Shown here: one piece after another, positions 6,214 to 15,657 of the stretch
How the letters are laid out: the number at the start of each line of letters is the position of its first letter
Numbering within the stretch: the stretch's first letter is position 1
From: Paucihalobacter ruber
GTDB lineage: Bacteria; Bacteroidota; Bacteroidia; Flavobacteriales; Flavobacteriaceae
Direction of reading: 5' to 3'
DNA length: 64,000 nucleotides
NCBI RefSeq assembly: GCF_006494535.1
Contig: NZ_VHIQ01000008.1
Coordinates: 1-64,000, forward strand
Notes under the pieces: model-generated
What the model saw: only the letters and a program-made list of their open reading frames with translations
Told to the model about the DNA's origin: nothing
The model's database searches: none
Position numbers and translations under genes: made by a program

Positions 6214-6451
6214 AACTCACAACTCATAACTCACAACTCACAACTCATAACTCACAATTCACAACTCATAACTCATAACTCACAACTCATAACTCACAAC
6301 TCACAACTCACAACTCATAACTCACAACTCATAACTCACAATTCACAACTCATAACTCACAACTCACAACTCATAACTCACAACTCACAACTCACAACTC
6401 ATAACTCATAACTCACAACTCATAACTCACAACTCACAACTCACAACTCAC
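6214..6451. repeat. Tandem array of 34 heptamers
   Basis: By direct count there are 34 consecutive 7-base units of the form aactcaY, with AACTCAC and AACTCAT dominating and an occasional AATTCAC. Variation is almost confined to the seventh base. Unit length is not a multiple of three and no reading frame of interest crosses it, so it is a non-coding minisatellite. It ends 12 bases from the stop codon of the next gene (6464). Confidence 0.9.
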
Positions 6452-6463
6452 AACTATTAAACC

Positions 6464-7174
6464 TCACTCCCTCACACTCCAAACCTCATAAATAGGGTCA
6501 CCCTTACTGCTCAAGCCTTCGTGATGCCAGTGGCCGTCTTTGAGGTTAAAGTTAAACTCTAAAGCCGCTCCCACTCTACTTACGTCTCTTGAAAAGAATT
6601 CAATCTGTTCGGTGTATTTGCCATCAATAGTGGTATAAGTGCCGCCGCCGGTTCCCATAAATTGTTTGGTCTCGGTATTATAGGCAATCCACTGAAAACG
6701 CGTACCCGATAGTATTTTCATAGTTTTTCGGGGTGTGTTGGTAGGCCTGCTTTCAAGGTTGCCGTCGCGCATGCGGCCGCTCATTAACCACGCACCACTA
6801 AGCTTACCGGGTGTACCATTGTCTATACGTTTAAATTTACGGCTATCGTCTACAATTTGAAAAGTATCATCGGTGAGATCAATTTCAAAACTTACTGTTT
6901 TTCCTACCAAATCAGCATTGTTGGTATCAAATTCTACTGTTTCGGTCATGATGTTACCTTGTAATTCCCAGGTGCCGCCATTGGTATGTATAAATGCACC
7001 GGTCTGGCTGTTGTAGGTGGTAATTACTTGATAACCATCGGCTACAATTAAAACACTGGTAAGCGCTTCACCCAATTCTGATACGTGGTCATTTTGCCAG
7101 GCACCTATTAAACTTTGAGACTGCAATACACCAAAGCCAAATAATAAGATCAATAGTTTTAAAATGTGTTTCAT
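6464..7174 (-). CDS. Secreted two-repeat protein, lipocalin-like (DUF4488-like)
   Basis: Starting at the ATG at 7174 (a TTG two codons earlier is less likely), the product has 236 residues with a cleavable signal peptide ending near LQSQS. The mature protein is an internal duplication of about 105 residues. Each half opens with GAW, carries a YN-x-T-x-x-F core, a GGT(W/Y) turn, and an E-x-(V/I)-EF strand followed by VG. This pattern suggests two small beta-barrels of lipocalin type. It is probably periplasmic or outer-membrane associated. The three genes from 9994 down to 6464 are closely spaced and may be co-transcribed. Specific function unknown. Confidence 0.7.
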   Translation of the reverse strand: MKHILKLLILLFGFGVLQSQSLIGAWQNDHVSELGEALTSVLIVADGYQVITTYNSQTGAFIHTNGGTWELQGNIMTETVEFDTNNADLVGKTVSFEIDLTDDTFQIVDDSRKFKRIDNGTPGKLSGAWLMSGRMRDGNLESRPTNTPRKTMKILSGTRFQWIAYNTETKQFMGTGGGTYTTIDGKYTEQIEFFSRDVSRVGAALEFNFNLKDGHWHHEGLSSKGDPIYEVWSVRE

Positions 7175-7187
7175 GGTCAAAAAATAT

Positions 7188-7583
7188 TTAATTAATGGTT
7201 AGTAATACCGATATAAATTGGTTATTACCCGAACTGAATCTTAATTCGTAATCGCCGGGTGTGTTGGCTATAAAACTGTAATCGGCCGACAACTCCTGCA
7301 AAACCATAGTGCAAATACATCCGGTAAAACGGGCTTCTACTGCCACTGTTATCACGTTGCCTTGCCTTGTTTCAATAAACTTGTTAAACGCTCCGCAACC
7401 ATTCATAACCGTAAAATTAACGGCAACATTAACCGGTTCATTTACTAAACCCGAATTTACCGAAACTTCAACTGTATCTACAGGAACAACCACATCCGAA
7501 ATGCAATTATCGTCATCACCACCACAGCCATTGCCAACTGTTAATATCATTAAGACTACTATGTTTTTTATGGTTACATTCAT
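7188..7583 (-). CDS. Small lipoprotein of unknown function
   Basis: The 131-residue product has a signal peptide ending in a cysteine followed by GGDDD, a tail commonly seen after the lipid-modified cysteine in flavobacterial lipoproteins. The mature part has four cysteines (in pairs around NGCGAF and TGCICT) and looks like a single beta-sandwich domain, perhaps stabilised by disulfides. Its ATG overlaps the stop codon of the upstream hydrolase gene by one base (TAATG), so translation is probably coupled. No family recognised. Confidence 0.65.
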   Translation of the reverse strand: MNVTIKNIVVLMILTVGNGCGGDDDNCISDVVVPVDTVEVSVNSGLVNEPVNVAVNFTVMNGCGAFNKFIETRQGNVITVAVEARFTGCICTMVLQELSADYSFIANTPGDYELRFSSGNNQFISVLLTIN

Positions 7584-9994
7584 TATTGTTTATTTTGAAG
7601 GTGAAATAGATTTGTTGTAAATCCGAGCTGATCAATAATTACCACACCTTCCCTACTTTTATCAAATATTATTGTGATCTCTTTTATTTGAAACTGATTA
7701 AAGTTATCATTTAATTGACGAAGTATATCCAATGGATAATAAAAGGTTTGAAATACCAATTCAGATTCTTTTTCATTCAGTAAACTACCAACTTTAAAAA
7801 GTGTCACCTCCATAGTGCGCTGCAAGGCCGAAAACCGACTCAGCGGAAATGTCACCACCTCACCATTAGCGTCGGTTAGCTGAATGGTGAAATCTATGGG
7901 CGTTTTGGCGGTTTCTTCATCTGAAGATTTAGGTTTTGTTTCTTCGGAAGTGTCTTTGCTACCATCCTTATTTGATTGATGATTGGTATTATTGGTGTTA
8001 TTGCTTTCAATATGATCTTCGGAATTGTTAACCCATTTACCCGAAGCCTTAGGGTTAGATGATTCATTCGATTCGGCCATCGAAAATACCAAAACTGCGG
8101 TGCTGTCCTGAAGTTGTTCGGGCAAACGAATGCTGTACTTTGCTAAAAGCGTATCCGGTACGGCAATAGCAACCGTATCTGTGTCTTCTATATCATAATG
8201 CCAGCCGGCATACAAAGCCCTGCTACCCTTTTGTTGCCATTTTAACTGAATTTCCTGTTCACGCCAAACACTTAAATTGTTGGCTGTAATGGTACCGCCT
8301 TTAACAGTTGTGGTGGCCAGATTAAAATCTTCGTCGAAGTTCGCAATTGGTTGTAAATTAATATCTTCAAACTGATTGAGGTAAATGGTTTCGGGCAACC
8401 AGTCTTGGCCCGTTCTGGCATCAACAAACAATGGTAAATAAGTGCTGTTGTTTTTTAAAGTGATATCTAAAAAAGCACCAATATACACTTTGGCAACCTC
8501 TAATTGTTTCTCTAATGGCATCAGAGGCTTTAAATTAAGCAATCCGCTAAACGGATTACCAATATCGTTATTGCCCCAATTGGTATTGAATTGTCCGTGA
8601 TTGGCGCCAAAAACATATAAACCCGACTTAAAATAATAAGAACTGTCAGTAAACTTTATACGTTCAAATTGTTGCGAACCCATATACGATTTAACATCGG
8701 CATCATGCGAACCGTGAATGACAAAATAATTGATATTTTCCAATGCTGTTCTGCGTTTTGAAGGTTCGTATTGGCCATCAACAGGTGCGATGGCAACCAC
8801 AGACTTAATGTGGTAGTTGTAATTCAACTTAACCGATGCATCGTCGGGATAATACGGCAATGTATTAAATAAAGCAGCATGGGCCACGGCCTCGCCACCA
8901 CGCGAATGACCCATCAACGCAATGTTATTGGTGTCTATTTTTTGATAAAACATATGACCGCCGCTGTCATTCCATTCGTGCCACACTTTTAAATGCTCCA
9001 GCAGTAACCAGCCGCGCGCGTCGTTTTCCTTTTCAAGACTGCCAAATAAATTAGACCAGGATCCATTGATAAAATTTTGGTCTACACTTACCACAATCAT
9101 GCCTTTAGACGCTAGCAATTCACCCAAATAGGCATAACCGCCTTCCGAATAATCCTGCATCATATGGTTGCCATGCACAATTAATACCAGAGGAAATTTA
9201 CCTTCGGCATCAGGATACCAAACTTTGGCGTTTAATGGTAGTTCTTTGTCATCAAAACCCCAGTATCGTTCACGAAACCAGCCATGCACGCCTTTCCAAT
9301 TATCAATAAATGCCACACCATTAACGGTTTCGGTTTTTAGAGTCGCCTCTGCACCGTATTCTGGTCTGTGCAAATCCTTACCACTGCCGTAACTTAGTGT
9401 TTTTACAGGAAAATTACCTTGTTGAGCCGGCGACACCACATCGAGGTTGGCAACAGATTTTCCTGTAGTTCTTGCCGCATTAATAACAGGTGCTTCATCA
9501 AACCCTATTTTGCCGTAAACGATACCAAAAGCTATCAAACCACCAAAACCAATAAGTAAGCCTAAAACAGCCATCACTCTTTTTGGCCATGACAAGCATT
9601 TCCAGGTTGTCTTTTTTAAGGTCCAAACTGCTGCACCACAAAAGGAAGCTATCACCACAATAAAAACGGCAATCTTCCAATCAAAACTTACTAAAATGAG
9701 TAATGGTAAGGAAATAAGTAAAGCCAGTTTGTAAGGAGAAGGAATTTCATATAACTGTTTAATAAGCCATCTAACAATATAAGCACTTAATACAATCAAC
9801 AAAATCATTACCAGTCCAAATAGCAATAACCACGCATCGTTTGTTTTATGATAAAACAATATGGCATACACCAACCAAAGCAAAACAGCTATAACAAGTA
9901 AACCAGTGGCAGCACCGCACACGGCAGTCTTTCCGGGAGTAATTGCTTTAAAAACCTTTTTAAACCAAGCTTTGAGACGACGAAATATTTTCAT
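7583..9994 (-). CDS. Large membrane-anchored alpha/beta hydrolase
   Basis: The 803-residue product has about five hydrophobic segments in the first 160 residues and then an alpha/beta hydrolase domain: LIVHGNH near 271-277 supplies the oxyanion-hole region, and GHSRGG at 362-367 is the nucleophile elbow with Ser364. A D-x-H type region follows (VIHGSHD, GANHGQF). A low-complexity Asn/Ser/Glu-rich linker of about 45 residues (around 660-705) separates a C-terminal beta-rich domain. The layout resembles chlorophyllase or dienelactone-hydrolase-like esterases fused to a membrane anchor. The substrate cannot be told. Confidence 0.75.
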   Translation of the reverse strand: MKIFRRLKAWFKKVFKAITPGKTAVCGAATGLLVIAVLLWLVYAILFYHKTNDAWLLLFGLVMILLIVLSAYIVRWLIKQLYEIPSPYKLALLISLPLLILVSFDWKIAVFIVVIASFCGAAVWTLKKTTWKCLSWPKRVMAVLGLLIGFGGLIAFGIVYGKIGFDEAPVINAARTTGKSVANLDVVSPAQQGNFPVKTLSYGSGKDLHRPEYGAEATLKTETVNGVAFIDNWKGVHGWFRERYWGFDDKELPLNAKVWYPDAEGKFPLVLIVHGNHMMQDYSEGGYAYLGELLASKGMIVVSVDQNFINGSWSNLFGSLEKENDARGWLLLEHLKVWHEWNDSGGHMFYQKIDTNNIALMGHSRGGEAVAHAALFNTLPYYPDDASVKLNYNYHIKSVVAIAPVDGQYEPSKRRTALENINYFVIHGSHDADVKSYMGSQQFERIKFTDSSYYFKSGLYVFGANHGQFNTNWGNNDIGNPFSGLLNLKPLMPLEKQLEVAKVYIGAFLDITLKNNSTYLPLFVDARTGQDWLPETIYLNQFEDINLQPIANFDEDFNLATTTVKGGTITANNLSVWREQEIQLKWQQKGSRALYAGWHYDIEDTDTVAIAVPDTLLAKYSIRLPEQLQDSTAVLVFSMAESNESSNPKASGKWVNNSEDHIESNNTNNTNHQSNKDGSKDTSEETKPKSSDEETAKTPIDFTIQLTDANGEVVTFPLSRFSALQRTMEVTLFKVGSLLNEKESELVFQTFYYPLDILRQLNDNFNQFQIKEITIIFDKSREGVVIIDQLGFTTNLFHLQNKQ

Positions 9995-10090
9995 GATGAT
10001 TGATTTTGATAGCTAGGTTGTTTTGGGGGATTTAAGGCAAACCATCATTAATGGTCAAATAACAAGAAAATTAAGATAAAAACTAACCAA

Positions 10091-10375
10091 TTAATACAAC
10101 AAACTTTGCAATTCGGTATCCTTGTCAAATCTCGATTTAACATATGGACAAAGCGGAATAATTTTTAAATCGTGTGCTTTAACATAATCAACGGCAGCCT
10201 CTAATAATTTGGCGCCAATGCCTTGACCTTTAAAATCATCGCTTACAAAAGTATGATCGATAATAATTTTGTCGTCGCCTGCAACAGAATAGGTCATTTC
10301 ACCGGCTTCTTCACCGTAATTTAAGGCAATCCAACGGCCTTTGCTGTTTTCTTCTTCGTGTTCAATGTGAATCAT
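10091..10375 (-). CDS. Small GNAT-like N-acetyltransferase (YjdJ type)
   Basis: The 94-residue product is a compact acetyltransferase fold: DHTFVSDDFKGQGIGAKLLE carries the acyl-CoA binding pyrophosphate loop (GQGIGAKL) and PLCPYVKSRFDKD is the typical C-terminal motif of the short YjdJ/GCN5-related family. Such proteins are about 90-100 residues long, as here. The substrate is unknown. It lies four bases downstream of the Fe-S protein gene at 10380-10586, the same pairing as in other Bacteroidota and enterobacteria, so the two are likely one transcript. Confidence 0.8.
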   Translation of the reverse strand: MIHIEHEEENSKGRWIALNYGEEAGEMTYSVAGDDKIIIDHTFVSDDFKGQGIGAKLLEAAVDYVKAHDLKIIPLCPYVKSRFDKDTELQSLLY

Positions 10376-10379
10376 ATAA

Positions 10380-10586
10380 CTATTTTTTAATACTTAAAGC
10401 ACCACTTGGGCATTTGGCTACTTGAGCTACCAATTCCTCTGAGGTGGCATTCTCTATTTTAATCCAAGGCCGTTCTTTAGGGTTGTAAACCTGTGGCAAG
10501 GTACGCACGCAAACGCCACTATGTGTGCATTTTTCGGGTTTCCAAAGTATGGTAATGTCTCCGTTTGAATATTCTTTTTGCGACAT
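10380..10586 (-). CDS. Divergent 4Fe-4S mono-cluster protein (YjdI type)
   Basis: I place the start at the ATG at 10586, giving 68 residues beginning MSQKEYSNGDITILWKPEKC. Longer reading frames upstream have no conserved features. Cysteines occur in CTHSGVC and KCPSGAL, matching the divergent 4Fe-4S mono-cluster domain in which a cluster is held near the surface, probably for electron transfer. It is the upstream partner of the small GNAT gene. The biochemical role of this pair is not established. Confidence 0.75.
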   Translation of the reverse strand: MSQKEYSNGDITILWKPEKCTHSGVCVRTLPQVYNPKERPWIKIENATSEELVAQVAKCPSGALSIKK

Positions 10587-10776
10587 GGCAATCGGTTTAT
10601 GGCTAAATGCCAGATTAGTGCCTACAAGATACGTAAAATTTGGGCTAACTGTTAATTTTAAGTTGAGACCATCAAACAAAATTGTTTACTTGTAAAAAAG
10701 CTCAAAAACAAAAAATAAAATATGTTTTAAAACAATGCATCAACTAATTATAGAAAAATCTAACACATTGAATACC

Positions 10777-11547
10777 TTAATTATTTAATTCAATATCAAT
10801 TAGGTTGATTAATTTATTTAATCTTGGCAATTCGTTTTTATAATTTTCGTTTAAAATTCGTGGTGTCCTGTATCTGGTTAGAATTAAGTTAAGAAATAAC
10901 TGATTGTTGAACAGTCTTTCCTTTTCAGATTCGGTTAAAATAAATTCTTGGGTATTTAATTGAAAAAGTGGCATATTGTGCTGTAAAAACCGGTAATATT
11001 CGCTTGAGCCATCTTTATCTAGTTTTTCCCATTCCCTAATCCCTTTTAAATTGGCGTGCCATGAGCCAATAGCTTTACGTATACTATCATTTTTTATAAT
11101 ATCTAATGTACCGGAACCTATGATGTCTTGAACCGTACCTTCGAAAGTTTGATATACTGTAAAGTTAGCACTCGCTAAAATCATAGATTCTATATGATTT
11201 AAATATAGATAAGCGCTATCGCCTGAAATGTGATTTAATAATGAATCGGAGCATTTACTTGTAAATTCAGATTTAGAAATAACGCGCTCCAATTCGTTTT
11301 TGTTTGCTAGAAGATCGGTTTTAAAACTGTTTAAATATTGGACTTCCTTTGAGATGTTTTTTCTTTGTTCATTCCAGTTATTGATTTGAAGGGCAATCAA
11401 AATTCCAATCACCACCAGAATAATTTCACCAATGGCGTATTTAAAATACGTACCTATCGATGATTTTACCAATGCAGAATTCACCGTTTTGTTTGTTAGA
11501 TCTTGTTCTATAAGTTTTAGGCGTAAATGTCTAAAAAAATTAATCAT
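10777..11547 (-). CDS. DUF6090-family membrane protein
   Basis: The 256-residue product begins MINFFRHLRLKLIEQD and has one strong membrane segment, IGEIILVVIGILIALQINNW (about 40-60), followed by NEQRK and a long helical region. This arrangement is characteristic of the flavobacterial DUF6090 family, whose function is unknown. Its start overlaps the stop of a 38-residue membrane peptide gene (11540-11656) by eight bases (ATGATTAA), suggesting coupled translation. Confidence 0.75.
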   Translation of the reverse strand: MINFFRHLRLKLIEQDLTNKTVNSALVKSSIGTYFKYAIGEIILVVIGILIALQINNWNEQRKNISKEVQYLNSFKTDLLANKNELERVISKSEFTSKCSDSLLNHISGDSAYLYLNHIESMILASANFTVYQTFEGTVQDIIGSGTLDIIKNDSIRKAIGSWHANLKGIREWEKLDKDGSSEYYRFLQHNMPLFQLNTQEFILTESEKERLFNNQLFLNLILTRYRTPRILNENYKNELPRLNKLINLIDIELNN

Positions 11548-11656
11548 TTTTGTCCTTATTGTTTTTTTTCATTTCAATATACTTTCGCAGAAGTCTAAAT
11601 GCCAGCCTTGCAAATAAAATAATTGCAAATAACATGACAATATCAATGGCATTCAT
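11540..11656 (-). CDS. 38-residue single-span membrane peptide
   Basis: The peptide starts MNAIDIVMLFAIILFARLAF and ends in a Lys/Asn-rich tail. It has one hydrophobic segment (about residues 4-20) and a positively charged cytoplasmic end. The stop codon lies inside the start region of the DUF6090 gene, giving an eight-base overlap. Tight overlap and a clean membrane-plus-basic pattern argue that it is translated, possibly as a partner of the DUF6090 protein. No family known to me. Confidence 0.5.
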   Translation of the reverse strand: MNAIDIVMLFAIILFARLAFRLLRKYIEMKKNNKDKND

Positions 11657-11692
11657 CTTTTTAAGAGTTTAATTGTTTTAAAACAGTTTGGG

Positions 11693-12985
11693 TCATTTTT
11701 TAAAGGAATTGTTAATGGCATATATCACCGATAATATAACTAAAAAAATGATAGTACCTATAATTTCTTCAAAAGTTAGCTTTAACAAAAAAGAAATTAT
11801 AATACCAACCGAAAGTAAAGGCACCAGTAACCTTCCGGGAATAATAAATCCACCGGAATTTATTTTTTGAGAATAGCGCAGTTTTATAACCGATAGCACT
11901 ACACCAAAATATAACAGCAATATGGCACTCGTGGCAATCACGGCCAATTTAGTAAAGCTGCCTAAAGATGCCAAAATAAAACCTGCGGCAGCATAACTTA
12001 AAATAGCCCAATGCGGTGTTTTTAGCTTTGGATGTATTTTTCCAAAAATCTTTACAGGAATTACGCGGTCTCTAGACAAGGCATACAATACACGCGGCAT
12101 ATTAAGTATAGTGCCACTCATATACCCAATCATTGAAATAGCCGCACCTGCTGTTAATAATACAAATCCTTTATGTCCAAAAATTTGTCGCGCAGTTTCG
12201 GCTAAAGGTGCTTTTTGATCTTTTAACGCATCACCTAAAACGCCTTGTGCAACAATTTGAATTAATATATAAAGTAGCAAAACCGTTCCAATTCCAAGAA
12301 ATATACTTTTGGGTATGTTTTTTTGGGGATTTTTAACTTCGCCACCTACATTTAAAGCCGACTCACCTCCTATAAAGGCAAAAAACAAGATTAGAGAAGT
12401 ACTACCTAGTTGATCTATGGTTGGTAGTGCTTCAAAATTTAGATTGTCTAAAGAAACCTTCCACAATCCAAATATTACCAGCACGAGCAACGGTAAAATT
12501 TTAGCAACCACGAAAAATTTAACGAGTCCGAGACCTTGTTTAACCCCTAGAATATTGATAAGTGCCAAACCAAAGAAAAGAGTAAATAAAAGAACCAACC
12601 TTACCAACGGATTCTCAAAAATGCTGTAACCTGCTGCCAAAATATTTACCAACGCATTAGACACCGCTGCATCTGCAGCAATTACCGACGCCAGGAATAA
12701 ATTACCTGCCAAAAAACCGGCATATTTACCAAAAACCGTTTCAATATAGGTATAGATACCGCCTGTAATGGTTATTTTACTACCAACTTCGGCAAAGCAT
12801 AGCATAATAGAGGCAATTAATATACCGCAAAATAAATAAGCTAAAACACCCGATGCTCCCATACCGGCCGCAACAACAGCCGGCAATACAAAAATTCCCG
12901 AACCAATAATAACATTAACAATATTCGAGGTAAGTCCGAAAACCCCAATAGTTCTTAGTAAATTTTCATTAGTTTTAATCCCCAC
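11693..12985 (-). CDS. APC-superfamily amino acid permease
   Basis: The 430-residue product, starting at a GTG codon, has about twelve membrane segments. The first carries the substrate-binding glycine motif of the APC superfamily (NVIIGSGIFVLPA, about 23-35). Conserved features such as GGIYTYIE (about 75-82) and FAFIGGESALNVGGEVKNP are present, with Glu residues typical of cationic or neutral amino acid permeases. It likely imports or exchanges an amino acid across the inner membrane. Substrate cannot be read from sequence. Confidence 0.85.
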   Translation of the reverse strand: MGIKTNENLLRTIGVFGLTSNIVNVIIGSGIFVLPAVVAAGMGASGVLAYLFCGILIASIMLCFAEVGSKITITGGIYTYIETVFGKYAGFLAGNLFLASVIAADAAVSNALVNILAAGYSIFENPLVRLVLLFTLFFGLALINILGVKQGLGLVKFFVVAKILPLLVLVIFGLWKVSLDNLNFEALPTIDQLGSTSLILFFAFIGGESALNVGGEVKNPQKNIPKSIFLGIGTVLLLYILIQIVAQGVLGDALKDQKAPLAETARQIFGHKGFVLLTAGAAISMIGYMSGTILNMPRVLYALSRDRVIPVKIFGKIHPKLKTPHWAILSYAAAGFILASLGSFTKLAVIATSAILLLYFGVVLSVIKLRYSQKINSGGFIIPGRLLVPLLSVGIIISFLLKLTFEEIIGTIIFLVILSVIYAINNSFKK

Positions 12986-13166
12986 AATCGTGTTTTATAT
13001 CAATTAATTGGTAAGGTTATTTTGTAAACCGTTTATTATTTCAAAAAGCTCATGTCTTGCTATCAAATGAGTTTTTTAATTTATGGAGATTTTCAAATTT
13101 ACAGAATTAAAAAGAATTGCTTCTGATTGAATTTAGCTTATTTAAAAAATACCTCAAATCGGGTCA

Positions 13167-13652
13167 TTAGCCTTTTTTAGTTCTTATAAAAATCATAGCA
13201 ATAGCAGTAGTTATCACACCCATTATAAATGCACTAACAGCACCTTGAATGGCATAGTTCTGATAGTTAAAATTGGCTTTGGCCGCCTCAATATCCGGAT
13301 AATAACCTATTTCAACCGAGCGTTTAATCACATTCGGAAAATAATCGGGTGTAATGTAATAGGTGGTGATGTATTGCGCCAACGGACTCAGTATAGCAAT
13401 AAACAGCGATAAAATAATACCAGAAATTAAACCTTGCTTGTAACTCATACTACCGCCGTAAACATCACGTTTCTTCTCTTTAAGCGCCATAACCATCATA
13501 ATAATGGCTGGAATGGCAAATAAATTGGTAAGGTAAAGGTGGTAATCAATGTATTGGTCATGCAATCCCGCCATCTTTTCGAGTACCATCCAAAGTAAGC
13601 CTACCAGCGTAAAGATGATGGCCCATTTAATTTCTGTTCTTAGGTTTTTCAT
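13167..13652 (-). CDS. DUF4199 membrane protein
   Basis: The 161-residue product has four predicted membrane segments (about 11-27, 40-56, 72-92, 133-153) and the YGGSMSYKQGLISGIILS region that marks the DUF4199 family of Bacteroidota. Function of the family is unknown. The gene is followed by an unrelated YdeI-type gene upstream at 13698 with 45 bases between them. Confidence 0.75.
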   Translation of the reverse strand: MKNLRTEIKWAIIFTLVGLLWMVLEKMAGLHDQYIDYHLYLTNLFAIPAIIMMVMALKEKKRDVYGGSMSYKQGLISGIILSLFIAILSPLAQYITTYYITPDYFPNVIKRSVEIGYYPDIEAAKANFNYQNYAIQGAVSAFIMGVITTAIAMIFIRTKKG

Positions 13653-13697
13653 TTTTGATTGTTTTAAGTTTGTAATATGATGATGAATTTAGAAGCG

Positions 13698-14261
13698 TTA
13701 GCAATTTTTATACTTGTCGTATAAACCTTTTCCTTCCAGAACGAGTGGTTTTATTTTTTCGAGTCTTTTAAGCTTAGTAGCCTCTTGTTTGGCCTCGTTA
13801 ATATGTAAACAATATTCTTTTTGTTTACCGGAAGTTAGAGCCTTAAAAGCCTTGTTAAAGGCGGCATCTTCTTTAAGGGCCTTGTTCAATAATGACGGAA
13901 TAGTTACGGGTTGGTGTTTTTCGGGTTTTATTTTTAGGCCTTGCTTTTCTACTTTAATAGCTTCCAAAACATAAGCTTTAATAGTGGCTGCATCAATCTC
14001 TTCTCCCGAAGTAAAACGCCACTGACGCAACGATTTTGTTTTACCTTCACCGGTATTGATTAAAACCTTTTTTGGGTCTTTTAAGAAAACACCATTAAAA
14101 AACCACAGTGCAAAATGGTTTTTAAATCCGGCAAAGCTCACCACATTTTTGCCGTTGTAGGTATAAACATCACTGCCCCATTTAATGGTTTTTTCTAAAG
14201 GTAATTCGCTGATGATTTCAGCAAGACGGCTGAGTTCTATAGTCCAGGACTGGTCTGGCAT
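13698..14261 (-). CDS. YdeI/OmpD-associated family protein
   Basis: The 187-residue product has an N-terminal DUF1801-like domain (IKWGSDVYTYNGKNVVSFAGFKNHFALWFF is its hallmark region, about 27-56) and a C-terminal bacteriocin-protection/OmdA-like helical part with Lys-rich sequence (FKALTSGKQKEYCLHINEAK). Members are small cytoplasmic proteins of unsettled function. The length matches the family. Confidence 0.78.
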   Translation of the reverse strand: MPDQSWTIELSRLAEIISELPLEKTIKWGSDVYTYNGKNVVSFAGFKNHFALWFFNGVFLKDPKKVLINTGEGKTKSLRQWRFTSGEEIDAATIKAYVLEAIKVEKQGLKIKPEKHQPVTIPSLLNKALKEDAAFNKAFKALTSGKQKEYCLHINEAKQEATKLKRLEKIKPLVLEGKGLYDKYKNC

Positions 14262-14384
14262 GATGACGACATTTAAGTTGGTTAGTGCTATAAAATTATT
14301 AAATTTTAGGACACATCAACTGCTACCTCAGAATTTTTCACGCAGGTAGGTGATATTAACTAATAATAATCTCTGAGGCTAATG

Positions 14385-14669
14385 TTAATCGCCGGCAATT
14401 GGTGATCCAAATAAACCAACTGCTAACTCAATATAAATCAGCAAAAAGACCACTCCAATGATAGCCAAATACAAGAACTTTAATTTACTGTTTTTAAAAC
14501 GATTATACACTAAAATAGCGGTTAAACCGGTAACGGTAAGTAAAATACCCATGACGATATAATCAAACAAAGACCAGTTAATTTCAGCAGAAATATAACT
14601 ACCAATTAGCGGTAGCATTAGCAATGCTACTACTCCAACCATTAAATAAACAAATTGTTTTTGTTTCAT
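14385..14669 (-). CDS. Small three-span membrane protein
   Basis: The 94-residue product has three hydrophobic segments (about 7-27, 35-57, 65-87) with short loops and no charged domain. I do not recognise a named family. A second small membrane protein gene lies 20 bases upstream (14690-14872), so they probably form a two-gene unit. Confidence 0.6.
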   Translation of the reverse strand: MKQKQFVYLMVGVVALLMLPLIGSYISAEINWSLFDYIVMGILLTVTGLTAILVYNRFKNSKLKFLYLAIIGVVFLLIYIELAVGLFGSPIAGD

Positions 14670-14689
14670 AAGTGTAGTGCATTAAACGA

Positions 14690-14872
14690 TTAATCTTTAC
14701 AACAAGAATGATTTTTTTTGATATGTGAAGTTAAAAAAGTTTGACTAATTGCAGCACCTGAAATAAGCAACATAAATAAGTATTTGTTGTTGTTGGCATC
14801 TTTAAAAAGATAAGAAGCTATTAAAATAACTGCTGCCCATACCAGGGCATTTAAGATGAGCGTGTTTTTCAT
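14690..14872 (-). CDS. Small two-span membrane protein with Cys-Cys tail
   Basis: The 60-residue product has two hydrophobic segments (about 5-22 and 30-48) and a tail ending KKNHSCCKD. The His-Cys-Cys ending may bind a metal, but this is only a guess from composition. It is the first gene of a probable pair with 14385-14669. Confidence 0.55.
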   Translation of the reverse strand: MKNTLILNALVWAAVILIASYLFKDANNNKYLFMLLISGAAISQTFLTSHIKKNHSCCKD

Positions 14873-15114
14873 GAATAGATGAGTTTAAAATTAGGTATAC
14901 ATTTATAGGTGTTAGTTTTATTCTATTTGTTACGGAACATTATTAATTTTAACAAAAAACAAGTAATTAGAGCAACAAACAAAGCAACGATGAATTTTAT
15001 GAAAAATTTGAAAACCTTTATAACAGATTATTTATAAATAAGTTAAAGAAAAGAACATTGAAAATTCAACGAGATTAAATCGCGTGATACAACCAATAAT
15101 AATCCCTGGTTTGT

Positions 15115-15561
15115 TTGATATATTTAGGTGAATTTATTGTAAATCGAAAAGAATTAATTGTTGATTTGGTTAAAATAACTTGTTTTTTTATTTTCTACTT
15201 AATCATATCAGTTGATTTAATAAAACAAGTTTTAAAAGCCCGGGTGGTTGGAATGAATGAAATATTTGGGCTTATTAGCGGCTATATATCGTTAGGTCTT
15301 TTAGGTGTTTTTTTGTGTTTAACGGTTGAATATATTCATCCCAATTCTTTCTCTGGAATTGACCATGATTTGTCTTTATCAGAAAATCTATTGTACTTCT
15401 CTTACATCACTTTAATGACAATTGGCTACGGTGATATCACTCCTGCAACAGAGCTGGCACGTAAAGCGAGTATTTTAATAGGTTTAACAGGGCAAATCTA
15501 TATAGTGGTAATTACAGCAATTATAGTTGGTAAATACATGAGTCACCATGCCAAAAAGTAA
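15115..15561 (+). CDS. Two-TM potassium-channel-like protein
   Basis: The 148-residue product has three to four hydrophobic segments and the K+ channel selectivity filter TIGYGD at about 102-107, between a pore helix (LLYFSYITLM) and a final membrane segment. This is the Ion_trans_2 pore module. There is no cytoplasmic RCK or cyclic-nucleotide domain, so gating input is not visible. The start codon is uncertain: I list the TTG at 15115; the first ATG in frame is 46 codons later and would remove the first spans. Confidence 0.75.
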   Translation: MIYLGEFIVNRKELIVDLVKITCFFIFYLIISVDLIKQVLKARVVGMNEIFGLISGYISLGLLGVFLCLTVEYIHPNSFSGIDHDLSLSENLLYFSYITLMTIGYGDITPATELARKASILIGLTGQIYIVVITAIIVGKYMSHHAKK

Positions 15562-15657
15562 GAGGCTTTCGTTCCGTTCAATTTTTTCTGAGCGGATAAA
15601 ATATATTTTGGTTTCTGACCGGGTTAATGTGAATTAAAACTCGGAATATCCGTATTA

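Noticed and set aside
6214-6451. Heptamer array as a CRISPR
   Set aside because: Units are 7 bases with no spacers and no cas genes nearby; it is a simple tandem repeat.
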